DNA from: Lachancea mirantina
Lineage: Eukaryota > Ascomycota > Saccharomycetes > Saccharomycetales > Saccharomycetaceae
Assembly: GCA_900074745.1 (NCBI GenBank)
Contig: LT598465.1
Location: 1,178,001 to 1,242,000, forward strand
Reading direction: 5' to 3'
DNA: 64,000 nucleotides
The translations under genes and the position numbers were made by a program. Position 1 is the stretch's first letter; every line of letters begins with the position of its first letter. Of this stretch, positions 9,175 through 18,057 are shown piece after piece. The notes beneath the pieces were generated by a model. That model worked only from the letters and a program-made list of their open reading frames with translations. It made no database searches and was not told the origin of the DNA.

Positions 9175-9279
9175 TGTCAGCTTAGATAATCATAAATGAC
9201 ACACGAGACGAAGACGTTGGCTTTTAAGTTTCCACCTAGCCTACATGCTATGTACTTTTTAATTTGAATTGAGTTAATT

Positions 9280-11199
9280 TTATGACTTTTGAGTTTTCCT
9301 TTTCTTGCTGCTTTTTTTAATTCTCTCGACAAGATCATTAACCTTGACACCGTCATTTGATTTGGTCCGCTTTTCGAAAGAACCATTTTTCCTCTTGTGT
9401 CTTTTAGCCGAAGCCCTCTTTGTTCTTTCCTCAAGAATCTTTTTCATGGCGGCAGTGTCTTTGAATTCTGGTTGAGATGGATCTATTGCGAAATCACGAT
9501 CCTCGAACATTTCAGCAAACCGCTCGTCTTTGAGATCTGGCTTGAATTCATCCTCGACAATCTTATTTTTATTCTGATACTTTGACTTCTTCTTCTTCTC
9601 CTTCTCAGACTTGAGAATTTCATTCATGTTGAAATGCGCTTTAGAATTTATCGCCGAGCCTTGGTTTTCATCATCCTCCATCATCAGGAGCTCGAGCTCA
9701 GCTCTTGATTTGGCATCCCTGACTGAATCGATCTTCTTAGAGGCCTTCGATTTGGTCTTCTTTTCTTCTTCAGCCTGTTTTTTTAGCTCTTTTACCCTGT
9801 CTTTTCTCTTCTTACGACGTTCCTTCTCTTTGCGTTTGATCTTCTGGATTGTGCTCTCTTCTTCTTTATCCCTTCCTTCTTCGGTCACCTTAGCTTCGCT
9901 CAGACCAGGAGCGAATGTGACTTCCATATCGACGTCACTAGCACCGTCATCCTTACGGTCCTCGAAAAGGTTGCGATCTCCTATCTGAGTTGATTGCTGA
10001 ACCAAACCTTTGAGTTTCTCACGAATATTGTTCTCCTTCTCGTTCTCCGATTCTTCGCTGTCAGACGCCAGGTATGCTTTAAAATCCATATCTTCCAGTT
10101 CCTTTTGGGAAAAGGCCCTCTTGGACATTTCCAATCTTTGCGCCGGGGTCTCGTCCCATGTAAGCTTTACTTTCGAGTGTTGTAGGGCATCAGTACTGAA
10201 CTGCGAGGGCTTGTAATTTGAAGGGCGTTGGTCACATTCGTCACGAGGCTTATCTGTGAAATCCATTCCGTCTGGTACATACCGCAAATCAAAGAGATTC
10301 GCAGTAGATTCGTACTCTGTCCCATCGCAGTTCTTGTAAATAGCCTCTGCTGTCTTGACGTCGCTGCAGTATACAACCGCATAATAGTAGCGAAGTCTTT
10401 CAAGTTGATAACGGCGAAGAGATTTGCCATCAAAATCGGCCTCGGCGTCTCCTTCTTCGTATAGATCTTTCAAGCTGACATTCACGTCGCCGTTATCATG
10501 AGCATCGTCATTTCCACGCTTAGAACTCTTTTTCTTCGAAGCGAAAACTTCACGTGGTGGACCTTCTTTCTCTTCCCGCGCCATGCGCTCTTTCCCGAAT
10601 TCACTTGGATACACTGCAATCTTCGTAATGTTGCCGCCTTGTGGCACAAAGCTGCTGAACGTAACCATCAAGTCAGCTGCCTGAACGTGATCCCAGTCCA
10701 AATTTACCACTGCAAGAGTTTTTGAGCTGTCACCACTAGCTGGTCGAGCATTTTCAGGCTCCACTCCCAATTCTTCGTCACTCTCTGCCTCACTGTCTTC
10801 AGAGTCTTCCTCAGAATCCGAAGAAGTGAAGGCTTCGTCAGATGAGGACACATAGTCGCTGGGAACGTCTCCACGAGCCCTGTCCACCGATAGAGGCGAA
10901 ATTTTAGCTTCATCTCCAGAATTATCATCAGACAATTTCACATCAGCGTTCTCACTATCATCTCTTTCGAAAAATCTATCGAAATCTCTCGACTCACTGT
11001 TATCAACCTTGTCTATCTTACGGCCATACTTATCTACTTTTGCCTTCCTCTTGACTTCCAGATCTTTCTTGCTGAATCTGTCATCGACCTTGATTTTAAA
11101 CTTTTTGGCCTTGGTGTCTCTAAACTTTGGGTCGTTCTGGACCTTAGCAAACCTTGGGTCGCTAATTCGATCCTCATCATTTTGTTGATCTTTAGCCAT
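9280..11199 (-). CDS. ESF1: ribosome biogenesis protein Esf1
   Basis: 639 residues. N-terminus DPRFAKVQNDPKFRD and DDRFSKKDL, then acidic serine-rich tracts, a central ESF1/RRM-like domain (NLDWDHVQAADLMVTFSSF and KIAVYPSEFGKERMAREE), coiled-coil lysine-rich stretches, and a C-terminal NUC153-type motif (DERFAEMFEDRDFAIDPSQPEFK) ending in a basic nucleolar tail. Esf1 is an essential nucleolar factor for 18S rRNA processing. The start at 11199 follows the conserved MAKDQ...DPRF pattern. Two exact PAC boxes and an RRPE lie just upstream, typical of this regulon. S. cerevisiae counterpart: YDR365C (628 residues). Confidence 0.97.
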   Translation of the reverse strand: MAKDQQNDEDRISDPRFAKVQNDPKFRDTKAKKFKIKVDDRFSKKDLEVKRKAKVDKYGRKIDKVDNSESRDFDRFFERDDSENADVKLSDDNSGDEAKISPLSVDRARGDVPSDYVSSSDEAFTSSDSEEDSEDSEAESDEELGVEPENARPASGDSSKTLAVVNLDWDHVQAADLMVTFSSFVPQGGNITKIAVYPSEFGKERMAREEKEGPPREVFASKKKSSKRGNDDAHDNGDVNVSLKDLYEEGDAEADFDGKSLRRYQLERLRYYYAVVYCSDVKTAEAIYKNCDGTEYESTANLFDLRYVPDGMDFTDKPRDECDQRPSNYKPSQFSTDALQHSKVKLTWDETPAQRLEMSKRAFSQKELEDMDFKAYLASDSEESENEKENNIREKLKGLVQQSTQIGDRNLFEDRKDDGASDVDMEVTFAPGLSEAKVTEEGRDKEEESTIQKIKRKEKERRKKRKDRVKELKKQAEEEKKTKSKASKKIDSVRDAKSRAELELLMMEDDENQGSAINSKAHFNMNEILKSEKEKKKKSKYQNKNKIVEDEFKPDLKDERFAEMFEDRDFAIDPSQPEFKDTAAMKKILEERTKRASAKRHKRKNGSFEKRTKSNDGVKVNDLVERIKKSSKKRKTQKS

Positions 11200-11942
11200 T
11201 ATTAACTAGCTGTTGTGAAGCTTACAATCCTTTCTTTCCGATGATTTTTTCTGGCGATGAGCTTGCGATGAGCTAACTATCGATGCTGATTTCGAAAATT
11301 TTTCAGTTTACCTGTGGATATGATGAGATAGGATGAGCCACTGGATTTCTCATTACATAAAGGCCTGAGTCTCTGAAAGCCACCAGCAACAGTGGCTATT
11401 CTTTAAGCCTGATTCTTAAAGCGGACCCACCGAGCCTATCTTTTGCATCTTGACTTGTTTTGGCATATTTTAGAGTGTCTTCCTTCCTTAAACAATGATT
11501 TCGGAAACAACGCGAAGAAATCGATACTGAATGGCGGACGTAGATGCTCAACTGGAAATTTAAGAGGCTCCATTGTCTATGCTTTCAAAATAAAAGTAAA
11601 TTTATCTTTTAAAAATAAGTTTTGGAGGAAGTCTTTGATTTCAGTGCCGCTTGCGTTAAGAAGTGCATCGAGGTGCCACGTTTTATGATTTAAAGCACTG
11701 TTAGGTTTGCCTTTGGCAGATGACGTACGAACTTGAATGGACTTTCGAAAGCTACAGAACCTCGTGCAAAATCGTGCGAAGTAGTGTGCCGCGCTCCTCT
11801 AAACCATTGTCACACGATTTTTCACTACGAAAAGCTACCTTAATAAAGCCCAAACCTTGTTATACTACTACCAACTTCATTTTTGATATAAGACCCACCA
11901 CAGTTAAAGGGAACTTCAGAAACTGCGTCTATTGTCGTGGCA
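11200..11942. other. divergent ESF1/RTC5 promoter region
   Basis: 743 bp. The ESF1-proximal third holds the PAC and RRPE motifs. The rest, up to RTC5, shows only short ORFs without ATG-based or compositional support. I see no RNA gene. Confidence 0.6.
11254..11303 (-). promoter_or_regulatory. two PAC boxes and an RRPE upstream of ESF1
   Basis: GCGATGAGCT occurs twice, at 11254-11263 and 11265-11274, only one base apart. GAAAATTTTT at 11294-11303 is RRPE-like. All lie 55-105 bp upstream of the ESF1 ATG. This is a textbook ribosome-biogenesis promoter, though tandem PAC copies are less usual. Confidence 0.8.
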
Positions 11943-13631
11943 ATGGGCCAAGGTGTATCTAGTGAAACACAAACGCAAGCCAAAAATGCGACTTTTGGCT
12001 CAGAAACCGACTTACTTTCTTATTACGATAAACTCGCTTTGAAACTCATCACCGCTCCCGAATTTGTCTCCTTCAAATCCAATGCTAATGTTTCTGAGAT
12101 TTACGATGAAGTCTCATGCGAAATGTTGATGAAGCTGTTGTCTGTTGGCTCCGAAAACAGTGTCTTGGTCGAGTGTCTGTTCAATTTAATGCGCGTGTTG
12201 TCCAATTTTCCCCTGATAAAAGATAGCTACGCTCCATTGACTTATGTGGGCATTTTGAAATGCTGCTTGCTGCTCGACAAAGAACGATGTCCCAAGTTTG
12301 TTGGCCGCAAAAATTTTGACCAGGCGCGACTGCTATTCGTTGCACTGGCCCTTAACAAATCAGTAAAAGAACTTTCTTCGTCTCCGGCGTCTACAACTCC
12401 ACTTGATTCTAATTGCATAGTTGAAAATCTGAACGGAGTTGATTTGGAAGATCTTTATGTGCCCTCAGATATGATGCTTGAATTTTTGACGTTTTTGTTG
12501 CGTATTTCGCCATATTGCTTGACTAAAAACTCTAAACTACCGAAGGATTTGTATGACAATTGGCCTGAATTTAAGACATATGCCCTCAATATTTTACGAA
12601 CAATGAGTCCCAACATTGCTGGCATGGCCGATTTGTCGGGCAAAGTCATCACCTGTCAACAGTTTACGGGAGCGGTCAAGACTTTCTTCCCTCAATTGTT
12701 AGATCCGCTTGGAACGTTTGTTCAGCATGTTCTGTTTCTGAATCGCGACCTAGTTGTCACCGTCGAAAAGTTAACAACATCGTTACAAAAGTCTAAGCTA
12801 GTCAACGACGCACTTCTATCGCAAATGGCCACAATTTGGCAAAGACAACTTTTGTTTTCCACTCTACAAAAGCTTTACGTCGGTCGAGAATCAGGATTTT
12901 CGATGCGATCTTTCCAATCAAAAGTTTTCAAGTGGATGGCACCTTCAATTCTTTTAGTAAGTGGCATGCGAGTCGCCGACGACGTTGAATTCGCAAGGTC
13001 GAATCAAAGATATAGAAAGTTTCTGGAAGAATACCCACGGTTAAAAGATCTCGACCAGCATTTAGATACGGCTTCGCGCGGAAAGCGGAAAGTTCTATTC
13101 GCGGTTTATGTTGATGAACCATGGAGGGTTACCAATAAGGCCCTTTTTGGGAATTTGAAGACCGCCATACTTCAACTGGGTCCGAAACAAAATCTATTTC
13201 AAGCAACTCGCGATGAAAATATCTACTTTAACACGGTTGGTGGTGGGATTGGTATTGGAAATTCACAACCGGCTTTGCATGGTCCCTCCAAGCGTTTTAG
13301 GCCAGGAAATGTATCTTTAACAGTCGATTCTAACCTAGAATTCGGGGCATTCAGAAACGTTGGATATGGGGGTAGTATTGTACCAAATAATGAAATTTAT
13401 GCTGCAAGTGACCATCATGCGTCTTACGAATACAGATTTTTAATACAAGATGTTGAGGTTTGGGGCTGCGGGGGTGAGAAAGAACTCGAGGAACAGCTTA
13501 AGAATTGGGAATGGGAAGAGGCAGAGGCCAAAAGGAGGCAGCGTATTAATCTCAAAAATTTGAATGAAGAACGCGCTATACTCGAAATGGCGGGCATAAT
13601 AGGGCAAGCGCAAAGCGGTGGATCCATGTAA
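11943..13631 (+). CDS. RTC5: Rtc5, TLDc-domain V-ATPase disassembly factor
   Basis: 562 residues from the ATG at 11943. This start gives MGQGVSSE, an N-myristoylation signal (Gly2, Ser6/7) expected for Rtc5; the frame opens only a few codons upstream and has no earlier ATG. An N-terminal helical region is followed by a C-terminal TLDc module (about residues 310-530) with APSILLVSG, the conserved glycine-rich FNTVGGGIGIGNSQPALH and the terminal LIQDVEVWGCGG. In S. cerevisiae (YOR118W) Rtc5 is a myristoylated vacuolar protein that interacts with the V-ATPase and promotes its disassembly. It is convergent with RIO1, only 34 bp apart, so the 3' UTRs must overlap. Confidence 0.96.
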   Translation: MGQGVSSETQTQAKNATFGSETDLLSYYDKLALKLITAPEFVSFKSNANVSEIYDEVSCEMLMKLLSVGSENSVLVECLFNLMRVLSNFPLIKDSYAPLTYVGILKCCLLLDKERCPKFVGRKNFDQARLLFVALALNKSVKELSSSPASTTPLDSNCIVENLNGVDLEDLYVPSDMMLEFLTFLLRISPYCLTKNSKLPKDLYDNWPEFKTYALNILRTMSPNIAGMADLSGKVITCQQFTGAVKTFFPQLLDPLGTFVQHVLFLNRDLVVTVEKLTTSLQKSKLVNDALLSQMATIWQRQLLFSTLQKLYVGRESGFSMRSFQSKVFKWMAPSILLVSGMRVADDVEFARSNQRYRKFLEEYPRLKDLDQHLDTASRGKRKVLFAVYVDEPWRVTNKALFGNLKTAILQLGPKQNLFQATRDENIYFNTVGGGIGIGNSQPALHGPSKRFRPGNVSLTVDSNLEFGAFRNVGYGGSIVPNNEIYAASDHHASYEYRFLIQDVEVWGCGGEKELEEQLKNWEWEEAEAKRRQRINLKNLNEERAILEMAGIIGQAQSGGSM

Positions 13632-13665
13632 TGTAATCTTCTATATAATGAAGTCTATCAATCAA

Positions 13666-13841
13666 CTACTTCTTGGCTTTACTTTTCTTGACCAGCTTCT
13701 TCTTTACATGCTTCTTCACTTTGGTCTTCCTTTTCTCACGCTTGGCTTCTTTCATCTCCTGCTTTCTTTGCTTCTTAGAATCCTTATCCTCATGCTTCTT
13801 TCCCTTCAGAGTTTTCTGTCGTTCGTCATCCGTCGAGAAGT

Positions 13842-13875
<34 letters not shown>

Positions 13876-15096
13876 ATCTTCGCTTCCAGAGTCGTCATCG
13901 CCGCTGTCATCGTCGCCTCCAGAGTCTTGCTCTGAATTGCTCTCGCTGCCAGCATCCGAAAGAGCAAGTTGCTCAGAGGTCGTTATGTCTTTTGTATTTC
14001 TTTGGTGATCGTGAGCAATCAGGCTTTTTAATAGATCTAATTTCCCGTCGGTCAGTCTATCGAAATCACGTTCTTCTAGACCACCAAGGTCCCTTACGAG
14101 ATGGAGAGATCTGAATACTTCATCTTCGGCTTCATCCTCTGCCGCTTTTTTGCGCGGAAACTGACTTAGAACGTATTGTCTTAAGTCATCGCTGCTAGTA
14201 GAGTCACCATTAAAATTCTCCAAGGTCTCAGAAATGACGAATTGGAATATCAACCTTTCTGAAATGACTTCAACTCTCAGTTTAGAGAAGTAGTTGTTGA
14301 CATTTTTTATATCCATTCGAAGAAAGTCCAAGCTCATCGGATGTTCGGGCTCGACACTCTGAGAGACGTCAATCATGAAAAGCTTGCCGTTATGCACCAC
14401 TGTGTTGTATTCCGAGAGATCTGCATGCACCAATCGCGTAACTTGGTATAGTAAGCGTATGTATGCCACCATAGTGCCGTAGAAATACTCGATTTCCTCT
14501 CTGTCCACGAATGCGTAGTCCTTAAGACGCGGTGATGCAAAACCGTCACCGCGATCCATGAAGTCCATTACAAGAACATTATTTTTTACCTCTATAGGCT
14601 GCGGGGCCGGTATGACACCTGCTTGATGGATACGCCTTAAGTTGCGAAATTCCTTCTCTGCCCAAATTTTGATCATTTTCCGTGGATTGTGCTGGGATCG
14701 CGAATTCCTGAACCTGAATTCTCCATCCACGTATCTTTCACGATCCCTGAAAACCAGAATGGAAGTCTTATAAATTTTAACAGCCACTTGGCGACCTTCT
14801 TCGCTGAAGCCATGATACACATTAGCTTCCTTTCCAGTGCTTACACAGCCGTTCAGTTCTGCGACAATACCTCGGTTTCGAAGGCTTTGCAAGAAACGCA
14901 TGGTACGCGGATCAAGAACATTTTCTACCGTGGCCCTATCAGCTTTGTCCTTATTCGTTTTGCCTCTAGATATCGACAATTCATCCGTTTTGATCTTATG
15001 CCCGTGCCGTTCCAAAACAGCACTGTTTGAGTCCGTTTCTTCGCGAGAAAAACTCTTACTAATATCGAGATCTGCAAATCCATCTGCCAATGCCAT
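13666..15096 (-). CDS. RIO1: atypical protein kinase/ATPase Rio1
   Basis: 476 residues. RIO kinase fold: P-loop GCVSTGKEANVYHG, lysine in VAVKIYK, catalytic loop LVHADLSEYN and metal-binding MIDVSQSVE, then the RIO1 helix PEHPMSLDFLRMDIKN. The C-terminal tail switches from poly-aspartate/serine to a lysine-rich KKHVKKKLVKKSK segment. Rio1 acts late in 40S maturation (20S pre-rRNA cleavage) and at rDNA. S. cerevisiae counterpart: YOR119C (484 residues). A PAC box lies upstream. The aspartate tract is encoded by a GTCGTCATC-type microsatellite. Confidence 0.98.
13841..13878. repeat. trinucleotide microsatellite in RIO1
   Basis: Interspersed GTC/ATC triplets (TCGTCGTCATC units) encode about a dozen consecutive aspartates in the Rio1 tail. 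Likely length-variable between strains. Confidence 0.8.
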
Positions 15097-15659
15097 TTTC
15101 GACTCCTAAATTAGCTTTCTAGTGCAATTAATGCCTGCCCAAGTGGGTCAGTTTCGGGCGATGAGCTGGCTGATATTTTTCACTTTTCACCATGAAGGTG
15201 CCCACAAGGAAATCGTCAAGTGGCCAAGAGAGATCGTACAAGGAGATTTAAATAATAAAGGGCAATACCGTTTCGCCGAAGTAGAGATTCTAAGCATCGA
15301 TGAAGCTCACTTTCAAACGCTATTCATTGTCAGATGCTACTTGATTGGATCCCCAATTTGCGACTTTCAACGGCGATCTCTTCATAATATCTAACACTCG
15401 TAAACAATGATCTATAGAGTCTTGACCGTTAATGAAGCTTAGGTGTCCCATACGCCTTAAGTCCATGTCTTCATACCACTTTGAGAGCCCTTGACTACCT
15501 CCCGAGTGTGATTTTTGTTTTCTATTGTCAACTGTAGTTCAAAACACACGAACATCACCAGTGACGAATTTTGTTCGTCGGTTGATCTGGCCTCGAGCCA
15601 TATACACAGGTCATCGGAACGAGTCTCGGTAATTAGCAAACGATAAAGCGAAACTTCAA
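15097..15659. other. RIO1/KEI1 divergent intergenic region
   Basis: 563 bp. It holds the RIO1 PAC box. A 90-codon frame at 15122-15394 lacks an ATG at its start and has no recognisable product. Nothing matching S. cerevisiae YDR366C was found. Confidence 0.55.
15158..15167 (-). promoter_or_regulatory. PAC box upstream of RIO1
   Basis: Exact GCGATGAGCT, 62 bp upstream of the RIO1 ATG. A weaker RRPE-like T-rich run (TGATATTTTTCAC) follows at about 15171-15183. Confidence 0.7.
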
Positions 15660-16387
15660 ATGTCCCATTTGCCTCAAGTATGTTATTGTCGCATGTATTA
15701 CGCGATTTCTAGATTGTTGCTAACGTTTCTTTCACATCTTTGCAGTCTTTTCTAGGCTCTTTTCCGCTTTACCTCGGCGTTGAGATAGCGCTCGGAATCA
15801 CGATTCTTAACAAATGTAGTGGGTTCTACGGCCTCCTAGCGTTGTTCACAGGTCACCCGCTCGACCTCCTACAATGGGTGCTGTACCTGTTTTCTGCGTT
15901 CACGCTTGTCGTTTATGCGATTGGTCTATCCAAAACATACAAGCCGGATGTGCTGACTTTCTCGCTTGTTGTGGCACTTTTCACACTCGACACGGTTTTG
16001 ACGTGTCTGTTCACCCTTTGGTTTAGCAATGACTGGTTTTCTCGCGGATCTGGGCTTGAAGAGTCGCGTCCCGAGCTCCAAAACCCTGGGTCTGCTCTGG
16101 GTCCTCCTCCCGAACTCGTAAAAAGAGGCAGTTCTCTCGCGTCCCAGAGCGCTTCACAAGGCTACGAACATTCTGTCACCATTTTATTCACAATTTTGAC
16201 TCTTGCTGCAAGATTTTACTTCAACGCTATTCTTCTCGCGTTCCTACAACGCCTTCTTCGCCATCCAAAGTACATGTTGGACTTCGATGAACTACAACAA
16301 GACATGAAAAACAAGTCATTCCTTCAAAGATACTGGAGGAAATGCCAACTCAAGTGCTACTACCTATGCCGCCAATACCTGGCCTGA
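15660..16387 (+). CDS. KEI1: Kei1, inositol phosphorylceramide synthase regulatory subunit (spliced)
   Basis: Two exons: 15660-15677 (MSHLPQ, 18 nt) and 15746-16387, giving 219 residues. The intron 15678-15745 (68 nt) has donor GTATGT, branch TGCTAAC at 15718-15724 and acceptor TGCAG. The joined N-terminus LPQSFLGSFPLYLGVE matches S. cerevisiae Kei1 (LPKSFLGFMPLYLAVE), which is spliced at the same place (YDR367W). Four hydrophobic membrane segments are visible, the first at about 8-30 (LGVEIALGITILNK) and the last at about 145-185. Kei1 partners Aur1 in the Golgi to make inositol phosphorylceramide. A ceramide glucosyltransferase, using the same substrate, lies 33 kb downstream. An ATG inside exon 2 would lose conserved residues. 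Confidence 0.95.
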
Positions 16388-16871
16388 CCAACGACTTTGT
16401 CCAAATTTCATGCCATTTTTCCATCTTTTTCCATTTTTCACTACTTTACGAGCCATCATCACCTGATGCGAAACAATTAACTCCTAATTGACGTGATTTG
16501 GGAGTAACAAACACCCTCATGTCCCACGTCCCTCGGGTTGTTTGGAATTGGCTGCAAGGCTTTGCGGGTTATAATGGGTATTTTACGTCACAGCAAGTTA
16601 TCTGCTAGTAGCATTTTTTGCCAAGTTCAGGTCCCAGACGCAACGCTTGTGCTGCTGACCGCAACCAGAGGAAACAAGCGCAAAACGGGCGCCAGAATTG
16701 ATTCTGGATTAAATATAAAAAGGGGTTGAAATGTGAACGAACCCATGCCGGCAGAAGTTTCTCGTTAATTAGCACTACAAGCTTTAATCAAGGCACGACG
16801 GATCTGAAGATACTGAAAGTGTTGATATTCTCAAAGTTCCCATTAAGACTACAGATAGAATAAGAAAAAGA
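16388..16871. other. intergenic region with aldo-keto reductase promoter
   Basis: 484 bp. A good TATA box TATAAAAA lies at 16714-16721 with an overlapping AGGGG stress-response-type core (16721-16725), about 150 bp before the reductase ATG. This suits a TATA-type, inducible promoter; S. cerevisiae GCY1 and YPR1 respond to stress. Confidence 0.5.
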
Positions 16872-17810
16872 ATGCCAGCTACTCTCCACAAATGTACCAC
16901 TGTTCACAAGTTGAATACCGGTGCTACCATTCCAGCTGTGGGTCTTGGAACCTGGAGATCCACTGAGGACGAAGGCTACGACTCCACCCTGGCAGCATTG
17001 AAGGCTGGATACAGACACATTGATGATGCTGCAATCTATTTGAATGAAGCTGCTGTAGGCAGGGCCATCAGAGACTCGGGTGTGCCAAGGGCGGAAATTT
17101 TTGTCACGACGAAACTTTGGGGGACGCAACATCGTAACCCACAAGAAGCTCTCGACGAGTCCTTGAAGCGTTTGGGTCTCGACTACGTAGACTTGTATCT
17201 GATGCATTGGCCCGTGGCTTTTAAGACCGACCACGTCAAAGACGGTAACTACCTCACCATCCCCAAGAATGAGAAGGGCGAGCCGGACACCGATGTTAAG
17301 GACTGGAGCTTCATCAAGTCTTGGGAACTCATGCAGGAACTACCCAAATCTGGAAAGACCAAAGCAATTGGTGTTTCCAACTTTTCTGTTAAGAACTTGG
17401 AAGATCTTTTGAAAGCTTCCACCACCAAAATTGTTCCAGCTGTTAACCAAGTGGAGACCCACCCATTGTTACCACAAGACGAACTCCTTGCCTACGGCAA
17501 AGAAAAGGGTATCTTACTTGAGGCCTACTCTCCATTCGGATCTCAAGGCTCGCCCCTTTTATTGGAAGCTGTGGTAAAGGAAATTGCCGAAAAGAACAAC
17601 GTCGACCCTGGTCAACTGTTGGTGTCTTGGGGTGTCCAGAGGGGCTATGTTATTCTTCCAAAATCGAAGAACCCATCCAGAATTGCTTCCAACTTCCATG
17701 TAATCGACTTGTCAGATGAGGACATGAAGGCTTTGCACAACATCTCTAAAGAGAAGGGTGAGAAAAGATTCAACACCATGGAATTCCCAGGGTTTAAGAT
17801 CTTCGAGTAA
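16872..17810 (+). CDS. NADPH-dependent aldo-keto reductase, ancestor of GCY1/YPR1
   Basis: 312 residues, the usual AKR3 length. The catalytic tetrad is present: Asp and Tyr in HIDDAAIYLNE, Lys in TTKLWG, His in LMHWPVAF. The C-terminal cofactor motif VILPKSKNPSRIASN binds the NADPH 2'-phosphate. It reduces aldehydes and ketones such as glyceraldehyde. In S. cerevisiae GCY1 (YOR120W) and YPR1 (YDR368W) are WGD duplicates; the single gene here sits between KEI1 and XRS2, matching the YPR1 side, and is best seen as co-orthologue of both. Initiator context AAAAGAATGCC. No symbol is given because it equates to both paralogues. Confidence 0.95.
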   Translation: MPATLHKCTTVHKLNTGATIPAVGLGTWRSTEDEGYDSTLAALKAGYRHIDDAAIYLNEAAVGRAIRDSGVPRAEIFVTTKLWGTQHRNPQEALDESLKRLGLDYVDLYLMHWPVAFKTDHVKDGNYLTIPKNEKGEPDTDVKDWSFIKSWELMQELPKSGKTKAIGVSNFSVKNLEDLLKASTTKIVPAVNQVETHPLLPQDELLAYGKEKGILLEAYSPFGSQGSPLLLEAVVKEIAEKNNVDPGQLLVSWGVQRGYVILPKSKNPSRIASNFHVIDLSDEDMKALHNISKEKGEKRFNTMEFPGFKIFE

Positions 17811-17977
17811 AACCTTGTTTGATATGTAAATGTAACGACGACCACCACACGGCATACAGATGTATATGTTAGGTAATGTTTTATGAATACTTAGCTCTGA
17901 GAATATAATCAATGTTTGGAGTTGGGGGCCAGTAGCACTTTCATGATTAGAGGCGGCCAAAGTGGAACATCAGAATG

Positions 17978-18017
17978 TTAGCGCCTTGATTTGAATCTAA
18001 AGCGAGGTTCGTCATCG

Positions 18018-18057
<40 letters not shown>

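Noticed and set aside
8997-9279. LTR or transposon remnant beside tRNA-Lys
   Set aside because: Flanks were read for TG...CA ends, target duplications and LTR-like sequence; none found.
11490-11520. Centromere CDEIII-like TTTCGGAAACAA
   Set aside because: No adjoining very AT-rich CDEII and no CDEI at the right spacing.
15122-15394. 90-codon frame between RIO1 and KEI1
   Set aside because: Its start is not an ATG, it covers the RIO1 PAC box and promoter, and no homologue is recognised.
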